A DNA stretch of 64,000 nt from Desulfopila sp. IMCC35006 (GCF_005116645.1 NZ_SWCM01000014.1:1-64000), one strand, 5' to 3'. Counted from the stretch's first letter, positions 33,604 through 43,829 are shown. The notes: generated by a model from the sequence alone, not told the origin. Numbers and translations: made by a program.

Positions 33604-34701
33604 TCAGATCCCCGTTAGCGGAAGTTCAATCAGCATCCTGGTATACTGGTGCATAATTGAATCAACCTTGATTATGCCTCCGTGGTCCTGGACGATGCCA
33701 TAACTAATGCTCAATCCCAGGCCGGTCCCTTTGCCTGACGGTTTGGTGGTAAAAAACGGATCAAACAGCCTTTTGAGGATTCCCTGGGGTATACCGGTAC
33801 CGGTATCTTTAATGCAGATCTGAATAATCGGCTGGTTGTTTTCATCAACCATTGTCTGGCAGCTGATATCAATTTGCTTGTCGGGTGAGGTGTCGGGGTA
33901 CCTCTCATTGAGGGCAAACCGGGCATTGCTGATGATATTCAGGATCACCTGCTGTAATTGGGTGAAATTGCCCAACACCTGACATGGGCCTTTCGGATAC
34001 TGTTCCTTTATTTTGATGCCGTCTTTTTTACACTGATGCTGGACGAGAGAGATACTGTCTTTGATGACCTGAATGATGTCTATCGGTTCATTGCTGTTGC
34101 CGCTGTCCCGGGCAAAGGAGAGGAGGTTTTTGGTGATCAGGGCAATTCTTTCACCTTCATTGACTATCCTCTGTAAAAGTTCGGCCTGAAGCGAATTCTT
34201 TTCACTGTCATCAAGGAGCAGCTGGGCAAAATTAATGATGCCGGTGATGGGATTATTGACCTCGTGGGCGACTCCGGCGGCAAGTTCACCAATCGCGGCC
34301 ATCTGGGCTGTTCTGAGTGAGTCGGCCTTGCGCATTTCATCGCCGGTGAGTTCCCGCGCGATCAGCAGGATTTTCTGAACGGTGCCATCCTTGTCCTTGA
34401 CGGGGGATATTGTCAGAAGATACTCGCCACCAAAGCCGGGAAGCGTCGTTTCCTCAACCCGTGATGAACAGGTCGTGAGAAAATCCTCAAGTGGGCATTT
34501 AAGATGCGGCGAGCTCCCGCCATGAATAATTTTGCAGATCCCCTGGCCAAGAATTTCATAGGATTTTTTTTTGGCCGCATGCAGGGCAGCCTTGTTTGCA
34601 TCAATAATAATGCCGTCAGGTGTGACAACCAGAACGGGGTCCTGGATAGCCTGAAAAAGCTCGTTCTCTACACCGGTGAGGCAAAGCATAGGCGGTGGCA
34701 T
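33604..34701 (-). CDS. cytosolic PAS-domain histidine kinase
   Basis: A 365-residue soluble kinase. The N-terminal PAS domain (residues ~12-115) includes a CPLEDF/TTCS segment with several Cys. The DHp motif is [22 protein letters not shown] with H146 as phospho-acceptor. The catalytic ATPase domain has [12 protein letters not shown] (N-box), DTGTGIP (G1), FDPFFTTK (F-box) and GTGLGLSI (G2). It has no transmembrane helix, so it senses an internal signal or works with a membrane partner, perhaps the pseudo-kinase at 27851. First gene of the kinase-regulator operon. Confidence 0.92.
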   Translation of the reverse strand: MPPPMLCLTGVENELFQAIQDPVLVVTPDGIIIDANKAALHAAKKKSYEILGQGICKIIHGGSSPHLKCPLEDFLTTCSSRVEETTLPGFGGEYLLTISPVKDKDGTVQKILLIARELTGDEMRKADSLRTAQMAAIGELAAGVAHEVNNPITGIINFAQLLLDDSEKNSLQAELLQRIVNEGERIALITKNLLSFARDSGNSNEPIDIIQVIKDSISLVQHQCKKDGIKIKEQYPKGPCQVLGNFTQLQQVILNIISNARFALNERYPDTSPDKQIDISCQTMVDENNQPIIQICIKDTGTGIPQGILKRLFDPFFTTKPSGKGTGLGLSISYGIVQDHGGIIKVDSIMHQYTRMLIELPLTGI

Positions 34702-34856
34702 ATGATTCTGGGTAGAAATGGATGGTTATACTATGTCTTCTTTAAACACCCCTGTCACTGTAATGGGATCTGCATGGATTTGCAACCTTGATGGCGTCGG
34801 ACAAAGCAATCAGAGGAGTCAGCCGGGGGTACTTCATTGGGTGGCGGCTGCTGTGC

Positions 34857-35906
34857 CTAAATATGCTTTCTGATCAAATCAAAAGAGATAGTAGCGGTGG
34901 TGACCGTGCTGCGACCGAAGATGATGAAGAAGACCATCCACAGCAGCTGCAGGCCGAGGATAATCGACGGTTGCCATAACCCGCGTAAACCGTCAAGAAT
35001 TTCCGGGTTGGCATGTGGCGCAGCCTGGAGGAATGAGAGGACGCCGAGGATATACAGGACACCGAGCAGACCCATTTTCTGGTAGGCGGAAACATTGCCG
35101 AAGCCGCGGAAATCGGCCCGAAGCGTTTCGGAGAGAATTCGCCAGAGCTGGGTCAGGACAATGGTAAAAATGAGAGCCGGAGTAAACAGCCCGACCAAAA
35201 AGAGATAACCGCCGATAAGTGCCCCGAGGGTATACAACACACAGGTAACTGCCTGAATCGGTACCAGTTTCTCGCCGGCCAGCTGGCCTTCGTAGACTAC
35301 TTTCTTGGTCGATCCGTAAAATATAAAATTGAGCCGGGCAAAGAGCCATTGCAGTACTTTATGGCAATCCTTGACCGGTTTGCCGTAACAGCAGCCATAG
35401 CTGATACATCCGAGTCTGCCGAGGCCTTCGCCCAGGGTATAGGCGATGGACATTGCGGCCAGGACCGGGATGAGCGGCAGCGGAGAGTTGTGCGCGGCAA
35501 GAAGCATGTTGCTCAGCTGAATGGCCCAGGGGGCGAGGACGATACCGACAAAAGAAGCCCCGCCGATAGTGAAAGTGTGCCTTTTTTTCTCGACCAGGAT
35601 GGCAATCAGTCTGGCCGAAGGCACACAGCATGCCAGAACCAAGCTGATTGCCAGGATGGTCCCGCCAATCGACAGACCCATCGCCCCGAGCAGGACAAGC
35701 AGCAAAATCAGGGCGAGCAGTTGACTGGTTGCGATAAAAAAACCGTAGTAGGTTAAATTTGATCCCTGCCATTGCTCATCCTCTGCCTTTCTCATCGGCA
35801 CTACCGCCAGCATCTGCCACCGCTCCCCGGGCAGGTGTTTGAATCCCCAACCGAGCAGATGCGCCAGAACAAAACCTAGACCGCATAGAAAAAGCAGATC
35901 ATTCAT
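34857..35906 (-). CDS. Lgt-like (prolipoprotein diacylglyceryl transferase family) membrane protein
   Basis: A 349-residue polytopic protein with Lgt-like elements: YYGFFIATSQ, ARLIAI-type helix start, GGASFVGIVLAPW, and EGLGRLGCISYGCCYGKP, with a following VPIQ. The canonical Lgt family transfers diacylglycerol from phosphatidylglycerol to lipoprotein cysteines. This copy is longer and divergent, and it has a CISYGCCYG motif rich in Cys. It lies in an operon with phosphatidylserine decarboxylase and a 785-residue unknown, so it may have a different lipid-transfer role. It is probably not the only Lgt of the genome. Confidence 0.75.
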   Translation of the reverse strand: MNDLLFLCGLGFVLAHLLGWGFKHLPGERWQMLAVVPMRKAEDEQWQGSNLTYYGFFIATSQLLALILLLVLLGAMGLSIGGTILAISLVLACCVPSARLIAILVEKKRHTFTIGGASFVGIVLAPWAIQLSNMLLAAHNSPLPLIPVLAAMSIAYTLGEGLGRLGCISYGCCYGKPVKDCHKVLQWLFARLNFIFYGSTKKVVYEGQLAGEKLVPIQAVTCVLYTLGALIGGYLFLVGLFTPALIFTIVLTQLWRILSETLRADFRGFGNVSAYQKMGLLGVLYILGVLSFLQAAPHANPEILDGLRGLWQPSIILGLQLLWMVFFIIFGRSTVTTATISFDLIRKHI

Positions 35907-35921
35907 ACATATTCTCCTTTT

Positions 35922-36947
35922 TTAAAAATGTGGGTTGCCGCGGAATGGCTCCGCGATTGGTGAGCGGACAGCGATATCGGTTTCAACCAGCGGCCTGTTG
36001 TACCTGTTGGTAAACCTGCTGAGGACATCGTTTCGTCGTGAATTTTTGATCAGATCGTCGGCAAAATGTATCTTTCCCGGTTCGAAAATAAGGACGTCGG
36101 TCGAGCTCCCCGGTCGGAAAAGAGATTTAGGACAACCCCGTTTAATGAATTGTCCGGGACGGATATTCTGGGGATTCTTATAATGTTCTTCGCTGTAGCA
36201 TTGAACGATATCGCCGATCATCAAGGCGACAATTTCGACCATCGCCACCAGCCCGATGGCCGTTCCTCCGGGGACATCCGTATCGATTATGGTCACTATT
36301 CTTCTGTTTTTTGAATAGAGGGAAGCTGTCGCGATAAGCGCCGATGGGTTGCAGGAATGATAGCGGCCATCGACATGATAAATGGCCACCACCCGGCCGT
36401 TTACCGGTACATGGTTGTAGTGGTATTTATCCGGGGTGAGCCGGAAAACGGCAAAATCGCCGCCTCGGAAACGTTGGTGCCAGCAACTGTCCGGGGCGAG
36501 CAATTCCCCGAGATCAAAAAATTTATCCTTGATAAAAAGCGACGACGACTCGGTAAAACTGCCGATCAGCACCCTCGCGTCGGCAGGGGAGACAATGGTT
36601 GCCGGGGCACGGTTCATTGGCCGCGTCTCCCAGTACCTGATCTGCCGCTCGAAGAATTTGCGATGCGAGTCATAGAATGAAAGTGGATTGACACATTCCT
36701 GCCAGTCTGCGCCAAATCGGTTGAACACGTCCCGGCCATCCTGTCGTTTTTTGTCGGGCATGTCATAATGGAGAAAGCCTAGCAAACTGGACATTCTGCC
36801 GGAGGTAAGGGCTTTGAACATGGTGGGCGCGCTTTCCCTCAGGGTGTTGTAAAGGAACTGGATGCTACGATCGCCGATTGGTTTTTCGGTAATAACCTCC
36901 AGCGAGTCTCTATCAATATACTGATGGGGAACGGTTGATAAATTCAT
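35922..36947 (-). CDS. psd: phosphatidylserine decarboxylase family protein
   Basis: A 341-residue PSD-type proenzyme that converts phosphatidylserine to phosphatidylethanolamine after self-cleavage to a pyruvoyl enzyme. Visible elements: IVSPADARV (Asp of the catalytic triad), YHYNHVPVNGRVV (substrate His), and the cleavage site RPGSSTDVLIF, corresponding to the LGST motif with GSS. Gap to the 785-residue gene upstream is 11 bases and to the Lgt-like gene downstream 15 bases. Within this context, it may act on a modified lipid or a different serine adduct. Confidence 0.87.
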   Translation of the reverse strand: MNLSTVPHQYIDRDSLEVITEKPIGDRSIQFLYNTLRESAPTMFKALTSGRMSSLLGFLHYDMPDKKRQDGRDVFNRFGADWQECVNPLSFYDSHRKFFERQIRYWETRPMNRAPATIVSPADARVLIGSFTESSSLFIKDKFFDLGELLAPDSCWHQRFRGGDFAVFRLTPDKYHYNHVPVNGRVVAIYHVDGRYHSCNPSALIATASLYSKNRRIVTIIDTDVPGGTAIGLVAMVEIVALMIGDIVQCYSEEHYKNPQNIRPGQFIKRGCPKSLFRPGSSTDVLIFEPGKIHFADDLIKNSRRNDVLSRFTNRYNRPLVETDIAVRSPIAEPFRGNPHF

Positions 36948-36958
36948 GGCTTTTTATT

Positions 36959-39316
36959 TCAGTTGCTGTTTCGTTCATGATTGATAATAGCCAGACCGAT
37001 CCGGAGCATGTGCAGCAGGGTTTCCGGCCCGGCGGTTTCGGCAATGATGGAATCTTGCTGGCCGCTTACAAAATCGGCGCCGGAGAGATTCGGCGCAATG
37101 CTCGACACGATCTGTCGGTAATGCGGGTCTCCCAGCTTCTCCAGGCGTTTGCAGTCGTCAATGCATACCTGTATGGATTCGGTGAGATGTGCCTGCTTGA
37201 GCCCGGTGCGGTAGTAACGTTCTGTGGCTGTATTGAAGTCCTCGGCGCTGCAATGCATCGGGCTTCGTTTTTTCGGCAGTTCATCCTGTACGGCCCGGAT
37301 AATTTTACCGTAGGTCGAGGCGGTCGCATCGGTCAATCGTGTACGCAGCGATTGTATGCGCTGCCCAAGGCCCAGCTGTTCGACGAGATCACCACCGTCG
37401 CTTTCCAGGATCTGCAGGAGGGCCAGCTTGTAATCGTCGAGTTTTACCCTGACATAGCCGCTATAGCGCCGACTGTTGCGTTGGGATTGTACATGGCTGA
37501 GAATCTTGCGAAGCAGTCTGTTGCCGGTGTCGGTACGGACATAAAAGGTAGGGAGACCGACGGCGCCGGCAAAAAAGATCTGCCGACGTTCGCTTTCAGT
37601 CGACGGTTGATCCGGAATATCATGATGCTGAATTTTTCCTGCCTGAATGTATCGCCAGGCCAGCGCGGTCACCAGATTCTGCATGTCCACTGCTTCGGCC
37701 ATATCTTCGTGGAAACTATGGAACAGGGAGTAGCTCCTGCCCTCAAATCCCGAGTAGCCGGACGTGCCGAAAAGACGCTGCCGATAGAGCAGGTACATGG
37801 ACATTCGGGGGTCGAACACGCCCATCTCCGACAGTGCCTCTTTTAATCGTTCATGATTGCCGGGGACCCCGTTCAGGCCGGGACAGGTTTCGGTAGACAG
37901 CAGGGTGACCAGATAGTCTATAAGACGAAAGTCAGGGACCAGATCGCCACGGAGACGGAGCACATCGGCCAGCGTCCGGTCCAGCCATCGAGGACCGAAA
38001 GGCGTTATGGTTCTGCCTAAAAAACTGATGTCGGCTTTTTTCTTCCATCTCCGCCAGATCATACGCAGGTGGGTGTAATCAAGTTCGTGGGGGAGGAAAC
38101 CGAGTACTTTCTCCGGATGGAAGTCGGCAAAATCGATCCGATACGGGGAGGCACTGTAGGTGTTGACGAATAACGGCAGAAAGTGTTCGACAACCTTGAT
38201 GACCAGATCGCCAAAATATTTTTCCACTCCGGGAGTAAATGTCGAGTCACGATCGGCGGCCAGGGAGGTGAGGTATTTGCTGCCAAGCGATACATGGGTG
38301 CCGTTATTGGCCAGGCAGGTGTTCGACGTGTTCGGCAGGACGATGAGATTGTTGGTGATTATGCCGGCATCTTTGAGTTTGGCAATGGTGTTCAACTGGC
38401 TGCGCGACAGGGTTTTGTGGCAGATCTCCATGTAACGGTGTTTTTCTTCCCCTTTATTCCATCCGGACAGGCACGGACTCATGAAAAGATGCCGGTAAAA
38501 ACCATCCGGTACCACATCGTTCAATTTTTTTTGTCTTGATGGGGCATGGGGGGCACAGTAGAGCAGGCATTTCTGGCCTGATTCCTCCAGACCGAAGGTT
38601 TTGTTGGCATACTGGATGAGCAGTTGACTGAAGAGCAGGGTTCTGGCTGTTTCCTTTGCCGCGAGATCGCCAATTCTGCCCCTGGCCGCGGTTGGTATGT
38701 TGAAACTGAGGATTTCCGGGGAAGTGTTGTCGCTCAGAAAATTGTCCAGGAGATTTTTGCCGGTTGCAAACAGGACCGGGGAAAGGGTGTCGTCGATACT
38801 GATGGCATTAGCCAGAGACAGCTTGAGCAGGTAGCTGATCGGCAGTCGGAGGTGGGCAATTCCCTTGTGAATGCAGCGAAATCTCTGTACATCGCTGCGC
38901 TGTTTGGACCGCAGAATGCTCTTGTCGGCGAGAAAATCCCGGGCGAGTATCTTTCTGGTCCATTGGGTCAGCCGGGATTCCGGAAAGCTGACCCAACTGT
39001 TTTCCCAGACATCGGACTCATTTTGGTACAGGAACTCTTTGAGCGAATTGAGGCATTTGTGCGGTAAATCGCCCCGAGCCGTACGTTTGACGATGTTTTT
39101 GAAATAGCCGGAGCTGCGAATCGAGGCCGCAAGGTCGACATCGCGATGGCTGCCCTCTACCGCCACCTGCAGTTCATATTCCATGCCGACGCTGGTATCC
39201 TCTCCGGCGAAAGGCAGGAATGCATTGTTAGTCATCGAACTCTGCAAGAGGCGGAAGTTCGTTGCCGCATCGGAACTATTGGTACTGGGATATTTTTTTA
39301 TATTCATGTTGAGCAT
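36959..39316 (-). CDS. large unrecognised protein, first gene of the psd operon
   Basis: A 785-residue protein that I do not recognise as a whole. There is no signal peptide and no clear transmembrane helix. Residues 38-60 contain GEDTSVGMEYELQVAVEG, which recalls the first catalytic strand of glutamate-cysteine-ligase/carboxylate-amine-ligase proteins (G.E.E...). Later regions include LVVLPNTSN-like and LHSFHEDMAEAVD motifs, without a family match from memory. The start ATG has only a weak ribosome site. It is co-transcribed with psd and the Lgt-like gene, so a role in lipid or lipoprotein modification is inferred from context only. Confidence 0.7.
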   Translation of the reverse strand: MLNMNIKKYPSTNSSDAATNFRLLQSSMTNNAFLPFAGEDTSVGMEYELQVAVEGSHRDVDLAASIRSSGYFKNIVKRTARGDLPHKCLNSLKEFLYQNESDVWENSWVSFPESRLTQWTRKILARDFLADKSILRSKQRSDVQRFRCIHKGIAHLRLPISYLLKLSLANAISIDDTLSPVLFATGKNLLDNFLSDNTSPEILSFNIPTAARGRIGDLAAKETARTLLFSQLLIQYANKTFGLEESGQKCLLYCAPHAPSRQKKLNDVVPDGFYRHLFMSPCLSGWNKGEEKHRYMEICHKTLSRSQLNTIAKLKDAGIITNNLIVLPNTSNTCLANNGTHVSLGSKYLTSLAADRDSTFTPGVEKYFGDLVIKVVEHFLPLFVNTYSASPYRIDFADFHPEKVLGFLPHELDYTHLRMIWRRWKKKADISFLGRTITPFGPRWLDRTLADVLRLRGDLVPDFRLIDYLVTLLSTETCPGLNGVPGNHERLKEALSEMGVFDPRMSMYLLYRQRLFGTSGYSGFEGRSYSLFHSFHEDMAEAVDMQNLVTALAWRYIQAGKIQHHDIPDQPSTESERRQIFFAGAVGLPTFYVRTDTGNRLLRKILSHVQSQRNSRRYSGYVRVKLDDYKLALLQILESDGGDLVEQLGLGQRIQSLRTRLTDATASTYGKIIRAVQDELPKKRSPMHCSAEDFNTATERYYRTGLKQAHLTESIQVCIDDCKRLEKLGDPHYRQIVSSIAPNLSGADFVSGQQDSIIAETAGPETLLHMLRIGLAIINHERNSN

Positions 39317-39561
39317 GATATCCCGGGTATATTAGCTCAATGCTAAAATAACATGAGCAATCGGTTAAACACGTATCTGCTTTTTTCCTCGCCCAACACA
39401 ATAGATTAAAAGGTGGATTGTTTTTGACCACCTCATGAGAAGTACCGAGAGCTAATCTGTTTCTAATATACTCTTGACACGGCAGTCAGGCTGGTTTAGT
39501 TGTTCCACAGAATGGGCTGCTTGCGGTAGATGTTCAATTCGAAAATTGTTCAGAGTATATA

Positions 39562-40359
39562 ATGACTTACAGTTACGCATGGAAAGAGGTGTTCAGTCCT
39601 GGTGATGCGAAAGACTTTTTCCAGGCTGCCGATCTGCACGCATTTGCGATAGATACGCCAGAGTTCAGCCGGGCGAATGCCTGGTGGCTGTCTGAGATTT
39701 CCCGACTGATGTATGTAAAGGGTGACAATGCGGGTGAGCTCGAACACCAGACTGATATCAGAAACGGTTTCCTGCATAAAATAGGTCTGCAGGAACAGTG
39801 GTTCTATAACGGGGAGCATGTCCAATGTGCCATTATCAGCACCTTGCCCTGTTACGAAAATAGTTTTTCAGTCTTGGTTTTTAGAGGGACGCAGGGAAAA
39901 GTGGCCAACTGGGTCTTCAATTTGGCCTCGGTGCTTTCGCCCTGGCCTTCGGGTGGCAGCGTGCATAGAGGGTTCAAGATGCTGCTGATGGAAGCGTGGG
40001 GTGCTATAGAACAACAGCTCAGAAACCTGTCCGGACCACTCTTCTATACTGGCCATAGTCTGGGGGGAGCACTGGCCGTCCTTGCGGCATCACTGAAAAA
40101 ACCTGCCGCCGTCTACACCTTCGGCTCGCCGAGAATGGGCAATAGGGAATTCGTCAGTGCAGTACAACATATAGCGATATACCGGGTGGTTAACCCGAGG
40201 GACATTGTTGCCTGTGTTCCCCCGATTCCCGGCGTCATACATGCGGGTGAACCGCACTGTCTGGCCAGCACAAAGAGTGCGGATATGCAGCGCTGCTGGT
40301 TTGAAGCTCCCGGATTTCTGGCCGATCACTCCCCGTCGAACTATACTGTTCAGCTGTAA
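39562..40359 (+). CDS. class 3 lipase family protein
   Basis: A 265-residue alpha/beta hydrolase of the fungal-lipase (class 3) type. The nucleophile elbow is YTGHSLGGALAVLA (Ser166), then YTFGSPRMGNREF and the Asp/His region VNPRDIVACVPP...HAGEPH. FRGT at 108-111 provides the oxyanion-side motif. No signal peptide is visible, so it is probably cytosolic or exported by an unusual route. No strong ribosome site precedes the ATG. It is flanked by unrelated operons. Confidence 0.85.
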   Translation: MTYSYAWKEVFSPGDAKDFFQAADLHAFAIDTPEFSRANAWWLSEISRLMYVKGDNAGELEHQTDIRNGFLHKIGLQEQWFYNGEHVQCAIISTLPCYENSFSVLVFRGTQGKVANWVFNLASVLSPWPSGGSVHRGFKMLLMEAWGAIEQQLRNLSGPLFYTGHSLGGALAVLAASLKKPAAVYTFGSPRMGNREFVSAVQHIAIYRVVNPRDIVACVPPIPGVIHAGEPHCLASTKSADMQRCWFEAPGFLADHSPSNYTVQL

Positions 40360-40418
40360 GTTGTGGTTACAATGGGCGGGGAGCAACCCCTACCCCCGGA
40401 TGATTATTTGCTGCATTA

Positions 40419-41321
40419 TCAGCCAAATCGGCCGGTGATATAATCCTCCGTCAACCGGTGCTTTGGATTGGTGAAAATCTTATCCGTGGCACCTACTTCG
40501 ATGAGATCGCCCAGGTGGAAATAGGCGGTGCGCTGGGACACCCTGGCCGCCTGCTGCATTGCGTGGGTAACGATGACAATGGAAAACTGGGTGCGCAGTT
40601 CGGCAATCAGTTCCTCCACTCTTGCCGTAGCAATCGGGTCTAAAGCGGAACACGGTTCGTCCATGAGAATCACCTCGGGAGAAACAGCGATGGCCCTGGC
40701 AATGCACAGGCGCTGTTGCTGTCCGCCGGACAGGCCGGTCCCCGGTTCCAGCAACCGGTCTTTGACTTCCTCCCATAACCCGGCTTTGATGAGCGATGTT
40801 TCGACGATTTCGTCAAGCTCAACCTTGTTTTTCGTCAAGCCGTGAATCCGCGGGCCATAGGCGACGTTGTCGTAGATGGATTTAGGGAATGGGTTTGGCT
40901 TCTGAAAGACCATGCCGACCTGGGCCCGCAGCGGCACAACATCGACCGACGGGTGATAAATATCCGTTTCATCAAGACAGATGCTCCCGACAACCCGACA
41001 GGAGGGGACGGTATCGTTCATCCGGTTCAGGCAGCGCAGAAAAGTCGATTTGCCGCAGCCGGATGGTCCAATCATCGCCAGCACTTCGTTGCACCCGACA
41101 TCGATACTGATTTTATTAATGGCACATTTCTCGCCATAATAAACCTCCACATCCCTGCAGGTCATGCGCGGCTTATCGACGAAAGGAGTGCCAACGGTCT
41201 TTCTGCCGGTTGTATAGGCCTGGCTGCGGGTCTGTTCGGATTCCTGATGTACAGCACCGCTCAACAAGGTCGGAAAGGCCGGGTGTGTCTGATTTGAGGT
41301 GAGTTCCATTATGTATTCCAT
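40419..41321 (-). CDS. pstB: phosphate ABC transporter ATP-binding protein PstB
   Basis: A 300-residue ATPase with GPSGCGKST (Walker A), [24 protein letters not shown] (the PstB-specific stretch), [16 protein letters not shown] and [13 protein letters not shown]. The N-terminal ~45 residues before [11 protein letters not shown] are an unusual extension, since typical PstB has about 255. It is the last gene of the phoU-pstC-pstA-pstS-pstB operon and lies downstream of the binding protein, with a stable mRNA hairpin between them. Confidence 0.93.
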   Translation of the reverse strand: MEYIMELTSNQTHPAFPTLLSGAVHQESEQTRSQAYTTGRKTVGTPFVDKPRMTCRDVEVYYGEKCAINKISIDVGCNEVLAMIGPSGCGKSTFLRCLNRMNDTVPSCRVVGSICLDETDIYHPSVDVVPLRAQVGMVFQKPNPFPKSIYDNVAYGPRIHGLTKNKVELDEIVETSLIKAGLWEEVKDRLLEPGTGLSGGQQQRLCIARAIAVSPEVILMDEPCSALDPIATARVEELIAELRTQFSIVIVTHAMQQAARVSQRTAYFHLGDLIEVGATDKIFTNPKHRLTEDYITGRFG

Positions 41322-41352
41322 GTTCTGTTGCAGTAGCTGCCGATAACGGCAA

Positions 41353-41387
41353 CAGGGCTGATCCTCAGATCAATAGGGGCAGCCCTG
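41353..41387 (-). promoter_or_regulatory. intercistronic hairpin between pstS and pstB
   Basis: CAGGGCTG (41353-41360) and CAGCCCTG (41380-41387) form an 8-bp stem in the pstS-pstB gap. A stabilising or attenuating mRNA hairpin here would help the binding protein be made in excess. Confidence 0.5.
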
Positions 41388-41413
41388 CCTGTTTCTTCTG
41401 TGCTACTGTGGGA

Positions 41414-42457
41414 TTACTTCATTTCCATAGTCTTGAGGGAGGAGATTACTTCGCCGTACTTCTTCCTCTCGTCCTGCGGCATAGGGATCATGCCCTTGTC
41501 GGCCAGGTATCCGTCCTGGCCCCAGGCTTTTTCACTGGCGAATTCGGCAAGATATCCTTTCATGCCCGGGATAACGTCAACGTGTGCTTTCTTGACGTAG
41601 AAAAAGAGCGGGCGGGAAACGGGATAGGTGCCTTTGGCGATTTCCTCAAAGGTAGGCTTTTCGCCTTCGATGATAGACCCCTGGATGACATCGGTGTTCT
41701 GGTCCAGAAAGGAAAAACCAAAAATACCGACAGCGTCGGGATTGGCCTGGAGTTTCTGGACAATCAGATTGTCATTTTCTCCGGCTTCGACGTATCCACC
41801 GTCCTCTCTGACGGTCTGGCAGACCGCCTTGAAGGCCTTTTCATCACTCTTTTTCATCGCCTTGATAGAAGGAAAAGTTTCGCAGCCGGCATCCATGACC
41901 AGTTCAACAAAGGCATCACGGGTTCCGGAAGTAGGGGGTGGACCGAGAACTTCAATTTTTGTCGCTGGTAAGGAGCTGTTCACCTCTTTCCAGGTCTTGT
42001 AGGGATTGGCGATTATCTTCTCGGGATTGGCCGGATCGGGAACATCTTTGGCAAGTGCCAGGAAGATGTCTTTACGGGTAAGCTGCAGTGGGGCGGCCGA
42101 CTTGGCATTAGCCAGCACGATGCCGTCATAACCGATTTTTACTTCGATGATATCCTTGACGCCGTTTTCGGCACAGGTCTTCATCTCAGATGGTTTTATT
42201 GCTCTCGAGGCATTGGTGATATCCGGAAAGTTGACGCCAACACCGCCACAAAAAAGCTTAAACCCGCCACCCGATCCGGTTGACTCAATCTTAGGGGTTT
42301 TGGAACCGGTCGTTTTACCAAACTGTTCGGCAACGACAGTGGCAAAAGGATACACGGTGGATGAGCCGACTATGGAAATATAGTCACGGGCGGCCATTGC
42401 CGGGGCGGTTATTGCGAGGGTTAGTGCACCGGCTGCCAGAATACTTGTCACTTTCAT
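41414..42457 (-). CDS. pstS: periplasmic phosphate-binding protein PstS
   Basis: A 347-residue secreted binding protein. The signal peptide (residues 1-22) ends AMA-ARD. The mature N-terminus is YISIVGSSTVYPF, then STGSGGGFKLFC and the SGTRDAFVELV motif that contacts phosphate in PstS proteins. It captures inorganic phosphate for the PstCAB importer. Fourth gene of the operon. Confidence 0.93.
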   Translation of the reverse strand: MKVTSILAAGALTLAITAPAMAARDYISIVGSSTVYPFATVVAEQFGKTTGSKTPKIESTGSGGGFKLFCGGVGVNFPDITNASRAIKPSEMKTCAENGVKDIIEVKIGYDGIVLANAKSAAPLQLTRKDIFLALAKDVPDPANPEKIIANPYKTWKEVNSSLPATKIEVLGPPPTSGTRDAFVELVMDAGCETFPSIKAMKKSDEKAFKAVCQTVREDGGYVEAGENDNLIVQKLQANPDAVGIFGFSFLDQNTDVIQGSIIEGEKPTFEEIAKGTYPVSRPLFFYVKKAHVDVIPGMKGYLAEFASEKAWGQDGYLADKGMIPMPQDERKKYGEVISSLKTMEMK

Positions 42458-42542
42458 TCTTTTCTCTCCTAGTTAAGTTATGTGTTGCAATTGAGTATCA
42501 GTGGAACGGATACCAAAGTACCCATTGAATATTAGGGTTGTG

Positions 42543-43829
42543 TTACCATTTGGTTTCAAATTTCTTACGCAGGTAGACAGCCAGGCTGTTCATGAAGACA
42601 AGAAATGTGAGCAGGATCATAATTGCCGCCGATGTTTTCTCGGTAAAGGCACGCTCCGGGCTGTCGGCCCAGAGGTAGATCTGCACCGGCAGTACTGCCG
42701 CGGGATCGGTGATGCTGCCGGGAATGTCGACAATAAAAGCAACCATGCCGATCATCAGCAGTGGTGCTGTTTCTCCCAGAGCCTGGGCCATGCCGATTAT
42801 GGTCCCCGTCAACATTCCCGGCATGGCCAGCGGCAAAACATGATGGATGACCGTCTGCATTTTCGAGGCCCCTACGCCGAGGGCTGCTTCTCTTATGGAA
42901 GGCGGCACCGATTTAAGAGAGGCCCGCCCGGCAATAATGATGGTTGGCAGGGTCATCAGGCTGAGCACCAGACCGCCGACAATGGGAGTTGAGCGGGGCA
43001 GGCCCCAGAAATTGATAAAAATCGCCAGCCCCAGCAGTCCGAAGATAATCGAGGGCACCGCGGCGAGATTGTTGATATTGATTTCGATGAGATCCGTCCA
43101 CTTGTTTTCCGGGGCAAATTCCTCGAGGTAGACGGCCGAAGCAACGCCAATTGGAAAGGAGAGTGTCAGGGTAATGAGCAGGGTAAGAAATGATCCCTTG
43201 ACTGCTCCCCAGATTCCGGCCAGTTCCGGCTCCCGTGAATCACCGGCGGTGAAAAAGTTCCAGTTGAATTTCTGCTCCAGTTTTTTATCGCTGATAAGTC
43301 GGTCTATCCAGGCCAGCTGATTGTCTTTGAGCCTCCTGTTGCTCTGCTTCTCTTTTCGGTCAATTTTGCCTTTCAGCAGCATGTCGACGTCATCACCTGC
43401 CAACACCCATACCTTTTGGGTCGTGCCAATGATTTTCGGGTCTTCTTCGACCATATCCTGCAGTTTATATGCCGCAGAAGGGCTGACCAGGCTTTCGAGC
43501 TCCTTCTTGCCCCGCCTGGAGTCGACCTCAGGGAACATGCTGTGCATTGCTTTTTTTACCAGGCCGGGAAAATTTGCATGGGCAAGTTTTGCCTGGGTAA
43601 ATTCTTCAGCGGCAAAATTGACATCCAACGCGATATAACTCTGTTTAAAAGCGGTGTATCCATCCGAGAAGATGCTGAAAAATAAAAATGCAATGAAGGC
43701 CAGGGACAGAACAATGGCCAAGAGTCCGAGGCGCTTAAACCATCTTTCCGCGCGGTATCGTTGTCTGAGTCTTTTGCTGGGGTGGAGCAGATTAGTGGTC
43801 GTTGCAGGAGTTTCCATGGTTGTATGCAT
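42543..43829 (-). CDS. pstA: phosphate ABC transporter permease PstA, with long periplasmic insert
   Basis: A 428-residue permease, much longer than the ~290 of E. coli PstA. After the first membrane helix (about 32-53), about 150 residues form an extra soluble segment with many charges (the type sometimes annotated as DUF3333 in other PstA proteins). The permease core follows, with the EAA loop IREAALGVGASKMQTVIHHVLPLAMPGMLTG. It pairs with PstC, which is also extended. Confidence 0.9.
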   Translation of the reverse strand: MHTTMETPATTTNLLHPSKRLRQRYRAERWFKRLGLLAIVLSLAFIAFLFFSIFSDGYTAFKQSYIALDVNFAAEEFTQAKLAHANFPGLVKKAMHSMFPEVDSRRGKKELESLVSPSAAYKLQDMVEEDPKIIGTTQKVWVLAGDDVDMLLKGKIDRKEKQSNRRLKDNQLAWIDRLISDKKLEQKFNWNFFTAGDSREPELAGIWGAVKGSFLTLLITLTLSFPIGVASAVYLEEFAPENKWTDLIEININNLAAVPSIIFGLLGLAIFINFWGLPRSTPIVGGLVLSLMTLPTIIIAGRASLKSVPPSIREAALGVGASKMQTVIHHVLPLAMPGMLTGTIIGMAQALGETAPLLMIGMVAFIVDIPGSITDPAAVLPVQIYLWADSPERAFTEKTSAAIMILLTFLVFMNSLAVYLRKKFETKW

